Positions 1 through 9,267 of a DNA stretch of 64,000 nucleotides are shown in pieces (position 1 is the stretch's first letter; each line of letters opens with the position of its first letter). The notes below the pieces were generated by a model, which searched no databases, was not told the origin of the DNA, and saw nothing but the letters and a program-made list of their open reading frames with translations. This stretch comes from Nocardioides kribbensis (lineage in GTDB: Bacteria; Actinomycetota; Actinomycetes; Propionibacteriales; Nocardioidaceae), in the NCBI RefSeq assembly GCF_015070375.1, contig NZ_JADCLL010000001.1, positions 312,501 to 376,500 of the forward strand, read 5' to 3'. The translations under genes were made by a program, and so were the position numbers.

Positions 1-161
1 GGAGGGCCGCGCGGAGCGTGGGCTCGACGGTCGGGTTCACTCCCCCATCCTGCTCCGCCGTGCCGTCGGCGCCGCACCAGGGGTCGGGCGGCGGACGGAC
101 CGGTGCTGGGAGCTGTGGGCGGGGCTGCGGTCGGAGCAGGAGGCAGGGAAGGGGACGGGGC
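1..161. other. left edge, no gene assigned
   Basis: No reading frame here has convincing coding character. The stretch lies just past the stop of the minus-strand VOC gene. The next gene to the left is not visible. Confidence 0.5.
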
Positions 162-626
162 TCAGTCGAGGCAGAACTCGTTGCCCTCGGGGTCGGCCAT
201 CACGATGATGCCCTCGTCGGCGCCGTCGGCCTCCACACGCCGCAGCCGGCTGCCGCCCAGGGCGACCAGGCGCTCGCACTCGGCCTCGAGTGCGGCCATG
301 CGCGCCTCGCCGCTGAGACCCGGCGCGGCCCGCACGTCGAGGTGCACGCGGTTCTTCGTGGTCTTCGCCTCGGGCACCCGCTGGAAGAACAGCCGCGGGC
401 CGCTGCCGGTGGGGTCGTGGAGTGCCCAGGCCCGCCCCCGCTCCTCGGGCGGCACGCCCCAGGCCTCCAAGGCCGCCTCCCACGTGTCGAACCCGGCGGG
501 CGGCTCGTCGTCGACGTAGCCCAGCACGGCGCGCCAGAACCCGGCCAGCGCACGGGGGTCGGTGGCGTCGAGGGTCACCTGCACCTCGCGCACGACCGCC
601 GCCACGTCGGTGCCCGCCAAGCTCAC
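162..626 (-). CDS. VOC (glyoxalase-like) family protein
   Basis: A 154-residue protein with a vicinal-oxygen-chelate fold. The N-terminal strand [20 protein letters not shown] and the C-terminal [10 protein letters not shown] are typical of the glyoxalase-like group used in actinobacteria for small-molecule binding or resistance. The GTG start (624-626) overlaps the TGA of uvrB as GTGA, so the gene is translated by coupling as the second gene of a uvrB operon. The C-terminal half carries the conserved HLDV and GNEFC elements. No substrate can be read from the sequence. The family is clear, the function is not. Confidence 0.85.
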   Translation of the reverse strand: MSLAGTDVAAVVREVQVTLDATDPRALAGFWRAVLGYVDDEPPAGFDTWEAALEAWGVPPEERGRAWALHDPTGSGPRLFFQRVPEAKTTKNRVHLDVRAAPGLSGEARMAALEAECERLVALGGSRLRRVEADGADEGIIVMADPEGNEFCLD

Positions 627-2749
627 TTGGTGGCCTCCATCATCTGCCGCAGCTCCTTCTTGAGGTCGGAGATCTCGTCGCGCATGCGCGCCGCGACCTC
701 GAACTGCAGCTCGGCCGCCGCCGTGCGCATCTGCTCAGTGAGGTCCTGGATGAGCTGGGCGAGGTCGGCGCTGGGCATGCCCGAGACGTCGGGGGCGTGG
801 GTGCCGGCGGCCTTCTCCCCCAGCACCGGGGTGGGCTGACGGACCTTCGCACCGCCGGCGCGCCCCTTGGCGGCCGTGCCGGCCCAGGTCTCGAGCAGCG
901 CCTGGGTGTTCTCGTCCTCGCGGGCGAGCATCTCGGTGATGTCGGCGATCTTCTTGCGCAACGGCATCGGGTCGACGCCGTGGGCCTTGTTGTAGGCGAT
1001 CTGCTTGTCGCGGCGGCGGTTGGTCTCCTCGATCGCCATCTCCATCGAGGGGGTGATCTTGTCGGCGTACATGTGCACCTGGCCCGACACGTTGCGCGCT
1101 GCTCGGCCGATGGTCTGGATGAGCGACTTGTCGGAGCGCAGGAAGCCCTCCTTGTCGGCGTCGAGGATCGAGACGAGCGACACCTCGGGCAGGTCGAGGC
1201 CCTCGCGCAGCAGGTTGATGCCGACCAACACGTCGTAGTCGCCCAGACGCAGGTCGCGCAGCAGCTCGATGCGCTTGAGGGTGTCGATCTCGGAGTGGAG
1301 GTAGCGGGTGCGGATGCCGGCGTCGAGGAGGTAGTCGGTGAGGTCCTCCGACATCTTCTTGGTCAGCGTGGTGACCAGGACGCGCTCGTCCTTCTCCGCC
1401 CGCAGCCGGATCTCGTGGATGAGGTCGTCGATCTGGCCCTTCGTGGGCTTGACCACCACCTCGGGGTCGATGAGGCCGGTCGGGCGGATGATCTGCTCGA
1501 CGGTGTCGCCGCCGACCTTGTCCAGCTCGTAGTCGCCCGGTGTCGCGGAGAGGTAGATCGTCTGACCGATCCGCTCGAGGAACTCCTCCCACCGCAGCGG
1601 CCGGTTGTCCATGGCGCTGGGGAGGCGGAAGCCGTGGTCGACGAGGTTGCGCTTGCGCGACATGTCGCCCTCGTACATGCCACCGATCTGCGGCACCGCC
1701 ACGTGGGACTCGTCGACGACGAGGAGATAGTCCTCGGGGAAGTAGTCGAGCAGGCAGTTGGGCGCCGAGCCGTGGGTGCGCCCGTCCATGTGCATCGAGT
1801 AGTTCTCGATGCCGGAGCAGGAGCCGACCTGGCGCATCATCTCGACGTCGTAGGTCGTGCGCATGCGCAGCCGCTGGGCCTCGAGCAGCTTGCCCTGCTT
1901 CTCGAAGGCGGCGAGCTGGTCCTCCAGCTCCAGCTCGATGCCCTTGATGGCCCGCTCCATGCGCTCGGGGCCGGCGACGTAGTGGGTCGCGGGGAAGACG
2001 TAGAGCTCGGTGTCCTCGGTGAGCACCTCGCCGGTGACGGCGTGCAGGCTCATGAGCCGCTCGATCTCGTCGCCGAAGAACTCGATGCGGATCGCGTGCT
2101 CCTCGTAGACCGGGAAGATCTCGAGGGTGTCGCCGCGCACCCGGAAGGTGCCCCGGGTGAAGGACATGTCGTTGCGGGTGTACTGGATCTCCACCAGCTG
2201 GCGCAGGATCGAGTCGCGGTCGCGCTCCTCGCCGACCTTGAGCCGCAGCATCCGGTCGACGTACTCCTGCGGGGTGCCGAGGCCGTAGATGCAGGAGACC
2301 GTCGAGACCACGATGACGTCGCGCCGGGTCAGCAGCGAGTTGGTGGCCGAGTGACGCAGCCGCTCGACCTCCTCGTTGATCGAGGAGTCCTTCTCGATGT
2401 AGGTGTCGGTCTGCGGCACGTAGGCCTCGGGCTGGTAGTAGTCGTAGTAGCTCACGAAGTACTCGACCGCGTTGTCGGGGAAGAGCTGGCGCAGCTCGTT
2501 GGCGAACTGCGCGGCCAGCGTCTTGTTGGGCTGGAGCACCAGCATGGGACGCTGCACCTGCTCGGCCACCCAGGCCACGGTGGCCGTCTTGCCCGTGCCG
2601 GTGGCACCGAGGAGGACGACGTCCTCGACCCCGTCGTTGATGCGGCGGGTGATCTCCTTGATGGCGGTCGGCTGGTCTCCGGAGGGCTCGTAGTCGGAGA
2701 CGACCTTGAAGGGGGCCACGCGGCGCTCGAGATCGGTGACGGGTCGCAT
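623..2749 (-). CDS. uvrB: excinuclease ABC subunit B
   Basis: UvrB is the damage-verification helicase of nucleotide excision repair; it is loaded by UvrA and recruits UvrC. The 708-residue length is normal. Walker A GATGTGKT is at residues 48-55, the damage-probing beta-hairpin [12 protein letters not shown] near 100-111, and a DESH Walker B box in the middle. Helicase motifs such as TIGRAARN follow, and a UVR domain that contacts UvrC lies in the last 40 residues. A minus-strand -10 TAGGCT (2756-2761) lies 6 nt from the ATG, so the mRNA is probably leaderless. The VOC gene follows by a 4-base overlap. Identification is certain. Confidence 0.98.
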   Translation of the reverse strand: MRPVTDLERRVAPFKVVSDYEPSGDQPTAIKEITRRINDGVEDVVLLGATGTGKTATVAWVAEQVQRPMLVLQPNKTLAAQFANELRQLFPDNAVEYFVSYYDYYQPEAYVPQTDTYIEKDSSINEEVERLRHSATNSLLTRRDVIVVSTVSCIYGLGTPQEYVDRMLRLKVGEERDRDSILRQLVEIQYTRNDMSFTRGTFRVRGDTLEIFPVYEEHAIRIEFFGDEIERLMSLHAVTGEVLTEDTELYVFPATHYVAGPERMERAIKGIELELEDQLAAFEKQGKLLEAQRLRMRTTYDVEMMRQVGSCSGIENYSMHMDGRTHGSAPNCLLDYFPEDYLLVVDESHVAVPQIGGMYEGDMSRKRNLVDHGFRLPSAMDNRPLRWEEFLERIGQTIYLSATPGDYELDKVGGDTVEQIIRPTGLIDPEVVVKPTKGQIDDLIHEIRLRAEKDERVLVTTLTKKMSEDLTDYLLDAGIRTRYLHSEIDTLKRIELLRDLRLGDYDVLVGINLLREGLDLPEVSLVSILDADKEGFLRSDKSLIQTIGRAARNVSGQVHMYADKITPSMEMAIEETNRRRDKQIAYNKAHGVDPMPLRKKIADITEMLAREDENTQALLETWAGTAAKGRAGGAKVRQPTPVLGEKAAGTHAPDVSGMPSADLAQLIQDLTEQMRTAAAELQFEVAARMRDEISDLKKELRQMMEATK

Positions 2750-2755
2750 GCTGCG

Positions 2756-2761
2756 AGCCTA
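2756..2761 (-). promoter_or_regulatory. -10 hexamer of uvrB (leaderless)
   Basis: TAGGCT on the minus strand, 6 nt before the uvrB ATG, with no Shine-Dalgarno between. The transcript should begin at or next to the start codon. Confidence 0.6.
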
Positions 2762-2793
2762 CGACCGGCCACCGACACTCCCCACCGTGACGC

Positions 2794-2799
2794 TAGGTT
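2794..2799 (+). promoter_or_regulatory. -10 hexamer of the phospholipase-D gene (leaderless)
   Basis: TAGGTT followed by a 6-nt spacer and the GTG at 2806. It supports GTG 2806 as the start and a leaderless mRNA. Confidence 0.6.
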
Positions 2800-2805
2800 G
2801 TCCCC

Positions 2806-4068
2806 GTGAGACCGCGACCGCCGAGCGTCGCCGACCGTGTGGTCACCCTGCTGCGCCGGACCCTGCTGAGCGTCTTCGGCGTGCCCCTGGTCATCGCGGT
2901 CGCGATGTCGCTGGTCGACTCCTACCGCCGCCGCGGCAAGCACCCCAAGCCCTTCCCGACCACGCCGCCGCGCACGGTGGACATCGGCGACGGCGCGGTG
3001 ACGACCTACACCTACGGCCAGGACCTCTACGAGGACATGCTCGCGGCCATCGAGGGCGCCGAGCGGCAGATCCTCTTCGAGACCTACATCTGGAAGGGCG
3101 ACCAGACCGGCGAGCGGTTCAAGCACGCGCTCGTCGCGGCCGCCGACCGCGGCGTCGACGTCTACTGCATCTACGACGGGTTCGCCAACCTGGTCGTCTC
3201 CCCCGTCTTCAAGCGCTTCCCCCGCCAGGTCAAGGTGCTGCGCTACCCCGTCTACGCCGCCGGCTGGCGCTTCTTCGACGTCCGCCGCTACGGCCGCGAC
3301 CACCGCAAGATCCTGGTCGTCGACAGCACGGTCGGCTTCGTGGGCGGCTACAACATCGGCGACGCCTACGAGACCGAGTGGCGCGACACCCACGTGCGGA
3401 TCACCGGCCCCGGCGTGTGGGACCTGCAGCGTGCCTTCGCCGACTTCTGGAACCTCAACCGCCGTCGCCTCATCGGCGTGAGCGAGCGGCCGCTGCTGCT
3501 GGAGACCAGCTCGGTGTGGGAGCCCCGGATCCGGATCCAGCGCAACGTGCCGCGGCTGTGGATGTTCCCCATCCGGTCGATGTACCTCGAGGCCATCAAC
3601 CGAGCCGGCCGCAACGTGTGGATGACGCAGGCCTACTTCATCCCCGACCAGGACTTCGTCGACGCCCTGCGAGCCGCCGCGCGCCGCGGGGTCGACGTGC
3701 GGCTGCTGGTGCCGCTGAAGTCCAACCACATCGTGGCCGACTGGATCTCGCGCGGCTACTTCTCCCAGCTGCTCGACGCCGGGGTGCGCATCTTCCGCTT
3801 CCGCGACGCGATGGTGCACGCCAAGACCGCCACCGTCGACGGCACGTGGACCACGGTCGGCACCGCCAACATCGACCGGCTCAGCCTCTCGGGCAACTAC
3901 GAGGTCAACGTCGAGGTCATCGACGAGTCGCTGGCCAAGACGCTGGAGGAGATCTGGATGGTCGACGAGTCCAACAGCCTCGAGCTCACCCGTGGCGAGT
4001 GGGAGGCCCGCGACCTGCACCGCAAGTTCACCGAGCTCGTGCTGCGCCCGCTGCGCCCGCTGCTCTGA
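2806..4068 (+). CDS. phospholipase D / cardiolipin synthase family protein
   Basis: A 420-residue protein with two HKD motifs: HRKILVVD near residue 165 and HAKTATVD near 338, each followed by the usual G-N/G-T-A-N-I-D type segment (GGYNIGD and GTANIDRLS). It has one N-terminal membrane segment (about residues 10-32, LLSVFGVPLVIAVAM), as in bacterial cardiolipin synthases that join two phosphatidylglycerols or use CDP-diacylglycerol. Other PLD-family transphosphatidylases cannot be excluded. The gene is divergent from uvrB with a separate promoter. It ends facing the SCP2 gene. Confidence 0.88.
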   Translation: MRPRPPSVADRVVTLLRRTLLSVFGVPLVIAVAMSLVDSYRRRGKHPKPFPTTPPRTVDIGDGAVTTYTYGQDLYEDMLAAIEGAERQILFETYIWKGDQTGERFKHALVAAADRGVDVYCIYDGFANLVVSPVFKRFPRQVKVLRYPVYAAGWRFFDVRRYGRDHRKILVVDSTVGFVGGYNIGDAYETEWRDTHVRITGPGVWDLQRAFADFWNLNRRRLIGVSERPLLLETSSVWEPRIRIQRNVPRLWMFPIRSMYLEAINRAGRNVWMTQAYFIPDQDFVDALRAAARRGVDVRLLVPLKSNHIVADWISRGYFSQLLDAGVRIFRFRDAMVHAKTATVDGTWTTVGTANIDRLSLSGNYEVNVEVIDESLAKTLEEIWMVDESNSLELTRGEWEARDLHRKFTELVLRPLRPLL

Positions 4069-4156
4069 GGCGCGCCGCTCCGCCGGCTCGACCGCTCGCC
4101 CGCGCGGGGCCGGGGCGCTCGGGGCCGGGCCGCTCCGGACCGGGCCGCCCGGGGCC

Positions 4157-5140
4157 TCAACGCCGGGCGCGCTGCGGGACGGCCCTCGGGAAGTCGATGG
4201 CCCCGGCGAGCTGCAGCGCCTTGGCCCGGTCGCCGCGGACCTTCAGCTGGCCGCGGAGCACGCCGGTCATGACGCTGAGCTGGCCCGTGGCCAGGCGCAG
4301 GAAGTCGTGGGCCTCGCACACGATGGTGGCGTCACGACCGTCACGACCGTCGTCGCCGGGCTCGGTGCGCTCCACGGTGGTGTGCCCGCGGTCGATGCGC
4401 ACCAGGTAGCGGTCGGCCGGGAGGTCGCCGCTGGCCGCCAGGCGGAAGCCGACGGCCACGCGCAGCCGCGAGGCGCGGCCCACGTCGACGAAGTCGGGCA
4501 GGCGGCGGAAGACCTCGTCGAGCACGACCGGCCGGAAGCCGCCGGCCATGACCGAGCGCAGGTGGTCGGTGCCCGCCTCCGCGACCGCCGTGGCGACCTC
4601 GACCGGGTCGAGGGCGGTGAGGTCGACGGCCACCTCGTCGTGACCGGGCACCCGGAACAGGCCCCCGACGCCCAGGGCCAGCATCGCGTCGCCCTCGACC
4701 TCGAGGTGGCCCGCGAGGTGGTCGAGGGCCGCGTTGCCCTGGCCGGTGACGAGCCGGGCGAAGCGCAGCAGGGTGCTGCGCAGGACGACGTCGGCCCCCG
4801 CGGGGTCCGGCCCGAGGGCGGACACCTCCACGAGCGGCTCGACGACCCCGTCGGCGAAGGACAGGCCCCGCGTCTCGACCCCGCCGTCGCTGGTGGTCAG
4901 CTCGAAGCGCACCGAGCCCTTGAGGTCGGCCAGCCGCGCGGGGTCGGCGTACTCGTCGAGGCGTCGCAGGATGCCGGTGACGGCGGCGGCGCGGACCTGG
5001 GGGCGCCCGAGGAGCTCGACGAGCCGGTCGTCGGGCGTCGCGGCGACCGCGGCGACCAGACCCTCGGCGGGGGCCGCGGCGAAGAAGGCGGCCGCGGACT
5101 CGCGGTCGGCGGTGCGCAGCAGGTCGAGGTCGGTGCTCAT
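4157..5140 (-). CDS. tandem SCP2 sterol-binding domain protein
   Basis: A 327-residue cytosolic protein. Residues about 220-320 form a clear SCP2 (sterol carrier) domain, and residues about 75-175 look like a second, diverged copy: FARLVTGQ...L.GHLEVEGD aligns with FLRLATGQ...LRGQLKVRGD. SCP2 domains hold lipids or acyl-CoAs in a hydrophobic tunnel. The ATG at 5140 follows GGAGG at good spacing. It is divergent from crp, and a Crp-like box (5156-5171) lies in the shared upstream region, so regulation by Crp is plausible. No catalytic function is visible. Confidence 0.8.
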   Translation of the reverse strand: MSTDLDLLRTADRESAAAFFAAAPAEGLVAAVAATPDDRLVELLGRPQVRAAAVTGILRRLDEYADPARLADLKGSVRFELTTSDGGVETRGLSFADGVVEPLVEVSALGPDPAGADVVLRSTLLRFARLVTGQGNAALDHLAGHLEVEGDAMLALGVGGLFRVPGHDEVAVDLTALDPVEVATAVAEAGTDHLRSVMAGGFRPVVLDEVFRRLPDFVDVGRASRLRVAVGFRLAASGDLPADRYLVRIDRGHTTVERTEPGDDGRDGRDATIVCEAHDFLRLATGQLSVMTGVLRGQLKVRGDRAKALQLAGAIDFPRAVPQRARR

Positions 5141-5155
5141 CGGTCCTCCGGCAGG

Positions 5156-5171
5156 TGTGACTCGGCTCACG
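5156..5171. promoter_or_regulatory. Crp-type operator TGTGA-N6-TCACG
   Basis: TGTGACTCGGCTCACG matches the TGTGA-N6-TCACA consensus at 9 of 10 fixed bases. It overlaps a perfect CTCACGTGAG palindrome and is followed by a further TGTGACA. It lies 16 bp before the SCP2 start codon and 180 bp before crp, so it could serve both genes. Confidence 0.55.
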
Positions 5172-5351
5172 TGAGTGTGACACGGAGTCGCAGCAACCGT
5201 CCTCCTACCCCGCGGACCGGCGCGTCGGGCCCCCGGGGGCAGGGGCCGGGGAGCGGGAGTGGCGTACCTCATCCGGCGTCCGCTCGCCTCGACCCCCCGT
5301 CGTGTCCGATCATGTGGTGACGTGCCCGACTCCCTGCCTCTCGGAGGACCC

Positions 5352-6023
5352 GTGACCCCGCTCGACCCCGGCCCCACCACACCGGACGACCTCGGCGCCG
5401 TCGCGGCCCTGCTCCCCCTGATGACCGAGGTCGTCGTGGAGCGCGGCGCCACGCTGTTCGCCCAGGGCGACCGGCACGAGACGATGTACCTCGTGCGCGA
5501 GGGGGCGCTGAAGGTCACCCGCGCCAACCGCGACGAGCGCCCGACCATCCTGGCGGTGGTGGGCCCCGGCGAGATGCTGGGCGAGATGGCCCTGCTCGAC
5601 GGCCGCGAGCGCGGCGCCACGGTCACCGCCATCACCCGCGCGCACCTGCTGGAGCTGGAGCGGGAGGTCTTCGACCGCGAGCTCGAGCGCGACCCGGCGA
5701 TCGCGGTGGCGCTGCTGCAGGACCTCGCCCGCCGGCTGCGCCGCTCCAACGACACCGTCTCCGACCTCGCCTTCGCCGACGTGCCGAGCCGCGTGGCCCG
5801 CACCGTGCGCCACCTGGCCTCGAAGTTCGGCACCACCACCGACGAGGGCCACCTCAGGGTCGAGCACCAGCTCACCCAGGAGGAGCTCGCCCAGCTCGTG
5901 GGCTCGGCGCGCGAGACGGTCAACAAGGCCCTGGCCTCGCTCTCGCGTCGCGGCGTCATCGAGGTGCGCCAGCGCACCATCACCGTCATCGACCAGGACG
6001 CGCTGGAGCGCCTGGCCGGCTGA
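5352..6023 (+). CDS. crp: Crp/Fnr-family cAMP receptor-type regulator
   Basis: A 223-residue regulator with an N-terminal cyclic-nucleotide-binding barrel (about 15-125, with PGEMLGEMALLDGRERGATV as the phosphate cassette) and a C-terminal winged helix. The recognition helix region [20 protein letters not shown] (175-194) is nearly that of the mycobacterial Crp and keeps the R-E pair that reads TGTGA. The GTG at 5352 was chosen because CGGAGGACCC precedes it and the protein then matches the family length of about 224. The usual Ser/Thr after the phosphate-binding Arg is Gly here, so the ligand affinity may differ. The gene stands alone. Confidence 0.92.
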   Translation: MTPLDPGPTTPDDLGAVAALLPLMTEVVVERGATLFAQGDRHETMYLVREGALKVTRANRDERPTILAVVGPGEMLGEMALLDGRERGATVTAITRAHLLELEREVFDRELERDPAIAVALLQDLARRLRRSNDTVSDLAFADVPSRVARTVRHLASKFGTTTDEGHLRVEHQLTQEELAQLVGSARETVNKALASLSRRGVIEVRQRTITVIDQDALERLAG

Positions 6024-6063
6024 CCCCTCCCCGCCCGCCCGCCGCGGCGGCACACCCCACCGC

Positions 6064-7014
6064 TCAGGGGCGGGTGACGCGGGAGGGCAGGTGGGTGCGC
6101 GGCGCCATCCTCGCGCCGCGGCGCGGCCGGTGGAGGCCGGCCGCCCCCAGCAGCATCGGCACCCGCCCCCGGTGGGGACGCCACGGCTCGAGGTACGCCG
6201 CCATGGCCTCGTCGTCGAACGGCTCGCCCGTCAGCGCCCACCCCACGTCCTTGGCCACGTGGTAGTCCCCGAAGGAGACGGCGTCGGGATCGCCGTGGGC
6301 GCGCTGGCGGACCTCCGCGCTCGTCCACACCCCGATGCCGGGCAACGTCCGGAGCCGCCGGTCGGCCTCCTCCGGGGCGAGGGTGGCCGTGCGCTCGAGG
6401 GCGTCGGCCACGCGCGCGGCCGTGACCAGGGTCCGCGAGCGCTGGGGGTCGACGTGCAGCTGGAGCCACTCCCACGAGGCGATGGCGCGCAGCCGCTCCG
6501 GTGGCGGCTGCACCCACAGCCGCAGCTGCTCCCCCGGACCCGGCGCGCGCTCACCGAAGCGGTGGACGAGCATCCGGAAGCCCGCGAACGCCTCCTGGCC
6601 GGTGACCTTCTGCTCCAGGATCGCCGGCACCAGCGCCTCCATGACCAGGCCGGTGCGGCCCAGGCGCAGGTCGGGGTGGAGGCGGCGGGCCTCGGCCACG
6701 ACGGGGTGGCGGGGCTCGAAACCCGACCAGTCGTCGTCGGCGCCCAGCATCGCCGGCACCGACTCCAGGGCCCAGGACGCCCCGGGCCCCCACGCCTCGG
6801 CGTGCACCTCGCCCAGCCCCGGGCGGGGGTGCACCAGCAGGGTCGCGGGCCCCTCCGGGGTGCGGATGCCGCGCCAGTGCCGCTCACCGTCGATGCGGTA
6901 GGTCGGGTCGCCGCCGCCGCGCTTGTGCAGCCGCAGCACCCGCGCCGCCGGACAGGCCCAGGCCGGGCGCCACACCCGGACCTGCCCGCCGCTGGTCGCC
7001 GACGACTCGCTCAC
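6064..7014 (-). CDS. DNA-3-methyladenine glycosylase (AlkA-type HhH-GPD)
   Basis: A base-excision glycosylase of about 316 residues. The C-terminal half has the helix-hairpin-helix LRTLPGIGVWTSAEVRQRA followed by the catalytic Asp segment (DPDAVSFGDYHVAKDVG), and EQKVTGQEAFAGFRMLV is the upstream HhH-GPD helix pair. AlkA-type enzymes remove alkylated purines. The start was set at GTG 7014 because a minus-strand -10 TAGCGT (7022-7027) lies 7 nt upstream; GTG 7020 is the alternative. A DNA ligase gene is divergent, giving a small repair cluster. Confidence 0.88.
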   Translation of the reverse strand: MSESSATSGGQVRVWRPAWACPAARVLRLHKRGGGDPTYRIDGERHWRGIRTPEGPATLLVHPRPGLGEVHAEAWGPGASWALESVPAMLGADDDWSGFEPRHPVVAEARRLHPDLRLGRTGLVMEALVPAILEQKVTGQEAFAGFRMLVHRFGERAPGPGEQLRLWVQPPPERLRAIASWEWLQLHVDPQRSRTLVTAARVADALERTATLAPEEADRRLRTLPGIGVWTSAEVRQRAHGDPDAVSFGDYHVAKDVGWALTGEPFDDEAMAAYLEPWRPHRGRVPMLLGAAGLHRPRRGARMAPRTHLPSRVTRP

Positions 7015-7021
7015 GGGCACG

Positions 7022-7027
7022 ACGCTA
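7022..7027 (-). promoter_or_regulatory. -10 hexamer of the glycosylase gene
   Basis: TAGCGT on the minus strand, 7 nt from GTG 7014. It decides between two GTG start candidates. Confidence 0.5.
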
Positions 7028-7126
7028 CGCCAGTGCGCCGACGGTGCACGCCCGGACCGAGGGACGTCGACCCGCGGGCCCTCGTCGGGGTGAGGCGGTG
7101 TCGGTGGGGGCCGACACAATGGGGGG

Positions 7127-8668
7127 ATGCTGCTCGCCGACGTCGTCGCCACCTCCGAGGCGGTGTCCGCGACCCGCTCCCGCAAGGCGAAGGTCGAGGC
7201 CCTGGCCGCACTCCTGCGCCGGCTCGACCACGCCCGGCCCGACGAGGTCGACGTCGTGGTCACCTACCTCGCGGGCTCCCTGCGCCAGCGTCGCACCGGT
7301 CTCGGGTGGAGGTCGGTCGCCGACCTGCCGCGGCCCGCCCAGACGGCGGGGCTCGACGTGGTCGAGGTCGACCGGGCCTTCGCGGCGCTGTCGGCGCTCG
7401 CGGGCCCGGGCTCGCAGTCGGCTCGCGCCGCCGCCGTCGCCGACCTCTTCGGGCGCGCCGACGCCGCGGAGCAGGTCTGGCTGCGCGGGGCCGTCACCGG
7501 CGAGGTGCGGCAGGGCGCGCTCGACGCCGTCGTGCAGGAGGCCGTGGCCGCCGTCGCGCAGGTGCCGGTCGCCGACGTGCGCCGCGCGGCGATGCTGGCG
7601 GGCTCGACCGTGGCCGCCGGGGTCGCCGCCCTCACCGGGGGCGCCGACGCGTTGGCCGGCTTCGGGCTCGAGGTGGGGCGGCCGGTGCTGCCCATGCTCG
7701 CCTCCTCGGCGCCGGACGTGGCGGCGGGCCTGGTCAAGGCCGGGGCCGTGGGCGGTGGCGTGGTCGTCGACACCAAGCTCGACGGCATCCGCGTGCAGGT
7801 GCACCGCCGCGGCGGGGAGGTCGTGGTCGCGACCCGCTCCCTCGACGACATCACCCACCGGCTGCACGAGGTCGTCGCTGTGACCCTGGCCCTCGACGCC
7901 GACAGCGTGGTCCTCGACGGCGAGGCCCTCTCGCTCGACGAGCACGGTCGACCGCGCGCCTTCCAGGACACCGCCTCGCGCACGGCCCAGGGCGCCAGCG
8001 ACGACGGGCTCCACGTCACGCCGTACTTCTTCGACATCCTCCACCTCGACGGCCGCGACCTGCTCGATGAGCCCCTCGAGACCCGACTCGCCGCGCTCGA
8101 CGCGCTCGTGCCCGCCGAGCACCGGGTGGCCCGCCTCGCGGGGCCCTCCGAGCAGCAGGCCCAGGACTTCGCCGCCGAGGTCGTCGCCGCCGGCCACGAG
8201 GGGGTGGTGGTGAAGTCGCTGTCGTCCTCCTACGACGCGGGCCGCCGCGGCGCCGGCTGGGTCAAGGTCAAGCCGGTGCACACCCTCGACCTCGTCGTGC
8301 TCGCCGCGGAGTGGGGCTCGGGTCGCCGCACGGGCCTGCTGTCGAACATCCACCTCGGCGCCGCCGACGGCGCCGGTGGGTTCGTGATGCTGGGCAAGAC
8401 CTTCAAGGGCATGACCGACGAGACGCTGGCCTGGCAGACCGAGCGGTTCCTGGGCCTCGAGACCCACCGCGAGGGCCACGTGGTCCACGTGCGCCCCGAG
8501 CAGGTCGTCGAGATCGCGCTCGACGGTGTGCAGCGCTCGACCCGCTACCCCGGCGGGCTGGCGCTGCGCTTCGCCCGGGTCGTGCGCTACCGCGACGACA
8601 AGGGCGCCGCGCAGGCCGACACGATCGCCGCCGTGCGGGCGCACTTCCGAGAGGGGCACACACCATGA
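7127..8668 (+). CDS. ATP-dependent DNA ligase (LigB-like)
   Basis: A 513-residue ligase. The adenylylation motif I is KLDGIR with the nucleophilic Lys near residue 217. The N-terminal DNA-binding domain precedes it, and motifs ending in GWVKVKP (motif V) and an OB domain follow. Length and order match mycobacterial LigB, an accessory ATP-dependent ligase beside the essential NAD-dependent LigA. A CACAAT box 6 nt before the ATG suggests a leaderless mRNA. The last bases overlap the start of a lipoprotein gene (ATGA). Its neighbours, a glycosylase and uvrB, fit a repair role. Confidence 0.93.
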   Translation: MLLADVVATSEAVSATRSRKAKVEALAALLRRLDHARPDEVDVVVTYLAGSLRQRRTGLGWRSVADLPRPAQTAGLDVVEVDRAFAALSALAGPGSQSARAAAVADLFGRADAAEQVWLRGAVTGEVRQGALDAVVQEAVAAVAQVPVADVRRAAMLAGSTVAAGVAALTGGADALAGFGLEVGRPVLPMLASSAPDVAAGLVKAGAVGGGVVVDTKLDGIRVQVHRRGGEVVVATRSLDDITHRLHEVVAVTLALDADSVVLDGEALSLDEHGRPRAFQDTASRTAQGASDDGLHVTPYFFDILHLDGRDLLDEPLETRLAALDALVPAEHRVARLAGPSEQQAQDFAAEVVAAGHEGVVVKSLSSSYDAGRRGAGWVKVKPVHTLDLVVLAAEWGSGRRTGLLSNIHLGAADGAGGFVMLGKTFKGMTDETLAWQTERFLGLETHREGHVVHVRPEQVVEIALDGVQRSTRYPGGLALRFARVVRYRDDKGAAQADTIAAVRAHFREGHTP

Positions 8669-9105
8669 GGATGCCGCCCATCGTGGTGGCGGCGGGCCTC
8701 GTCGGCGCCGTCCTCCTGAGCGGCGGGTGCACGGGGCCCGCCGGGGGCGGGGCGGACCGGGACCCGACCGACGTCGAGGAGGTCACCACGACCGACACGG
8801 TCGGGGCCGACGAGCTGCGCTCGGCCTCCGGCGGCGACGCAAGGCGCTACTCGTGGACCGACCTGAGGGTCACCAACGACCAGTCGCTCGGGTACTTCAC
8901 GGGCTCGATCCGCGTCACGAACGACGGCGAGGACGCTGCCGACGTCCGCGTCGAGGTCACGGCCGTCGGCGGGCAGCAGAGGCTGGGCACGCTGACCGGC
9001 CTGTCCTTGGTGGAGTCCGGAGCGACGACGACGATCGGCCTCACCTCGCTGGACGAGTTCGCGAGGGCCACGACCTTCGAGGTCGAGCTCTCCACCGCCT
9101 CCTGA
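8665..9105 (+). CDS. small lipoprotein of unknown function
   Basis: A 146-residue protein with an N-terminal signal and a permissive lipobox (LLSGGC, Cys at about 22), followed by an acidic linker and a beta-rich domain (YSWTDLRVTNDQSLGYFTGSI) resembling FxLYD/DUF-type extracellular beta-sandwich proteins. It starts by a 4-base ATGA overlap with the ligase stop, so it is co-translated with a DNA repair enzyme. That pairing makes no obvious functional sense. I do not recognise a specific function. Confidence 0.75.
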   Translation: MRMPPIVVAAGLVGAVLLSGGCTGPAGGGADRDPTDVEEVTTTDTVGADELRSASGGDARRYSWTDLRVTNDQSLGYFTGSIRVTNDGEDAADVRVEVTAVGGQQRLGTLTGLSLVESGATTTIGLTSLDEFARATTFEVELSTAS

Positions 9106-9267
9106 CCCGGCGACGCGCGAGGAAGAAGCCCCGACCCCACCGAGCCCGGCCCACCACCGTGTCGGTCTCCTCCGCTGACCACGAGGCGTCCACAGCCGCG
9201 GTCGTGGCGTCGATGCTCCCCAGGTGCATCCACCATCGGCCCTCGCGGACGGCGTGGACGGTTGGCT
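9106..9267. other. spacer between lipoprotein and HNH gene
   Basis: 162 bp with no recognisable gene, strong hairpin or clear -10 box. Confidence 0.4.

Noticed and set aside
37-483. A minus-strand frame at the left edge overlapping the VOC gene
   Set aside because: Arg/Gly/Pro-rich shadow of the VOC coding sequence in another frame.
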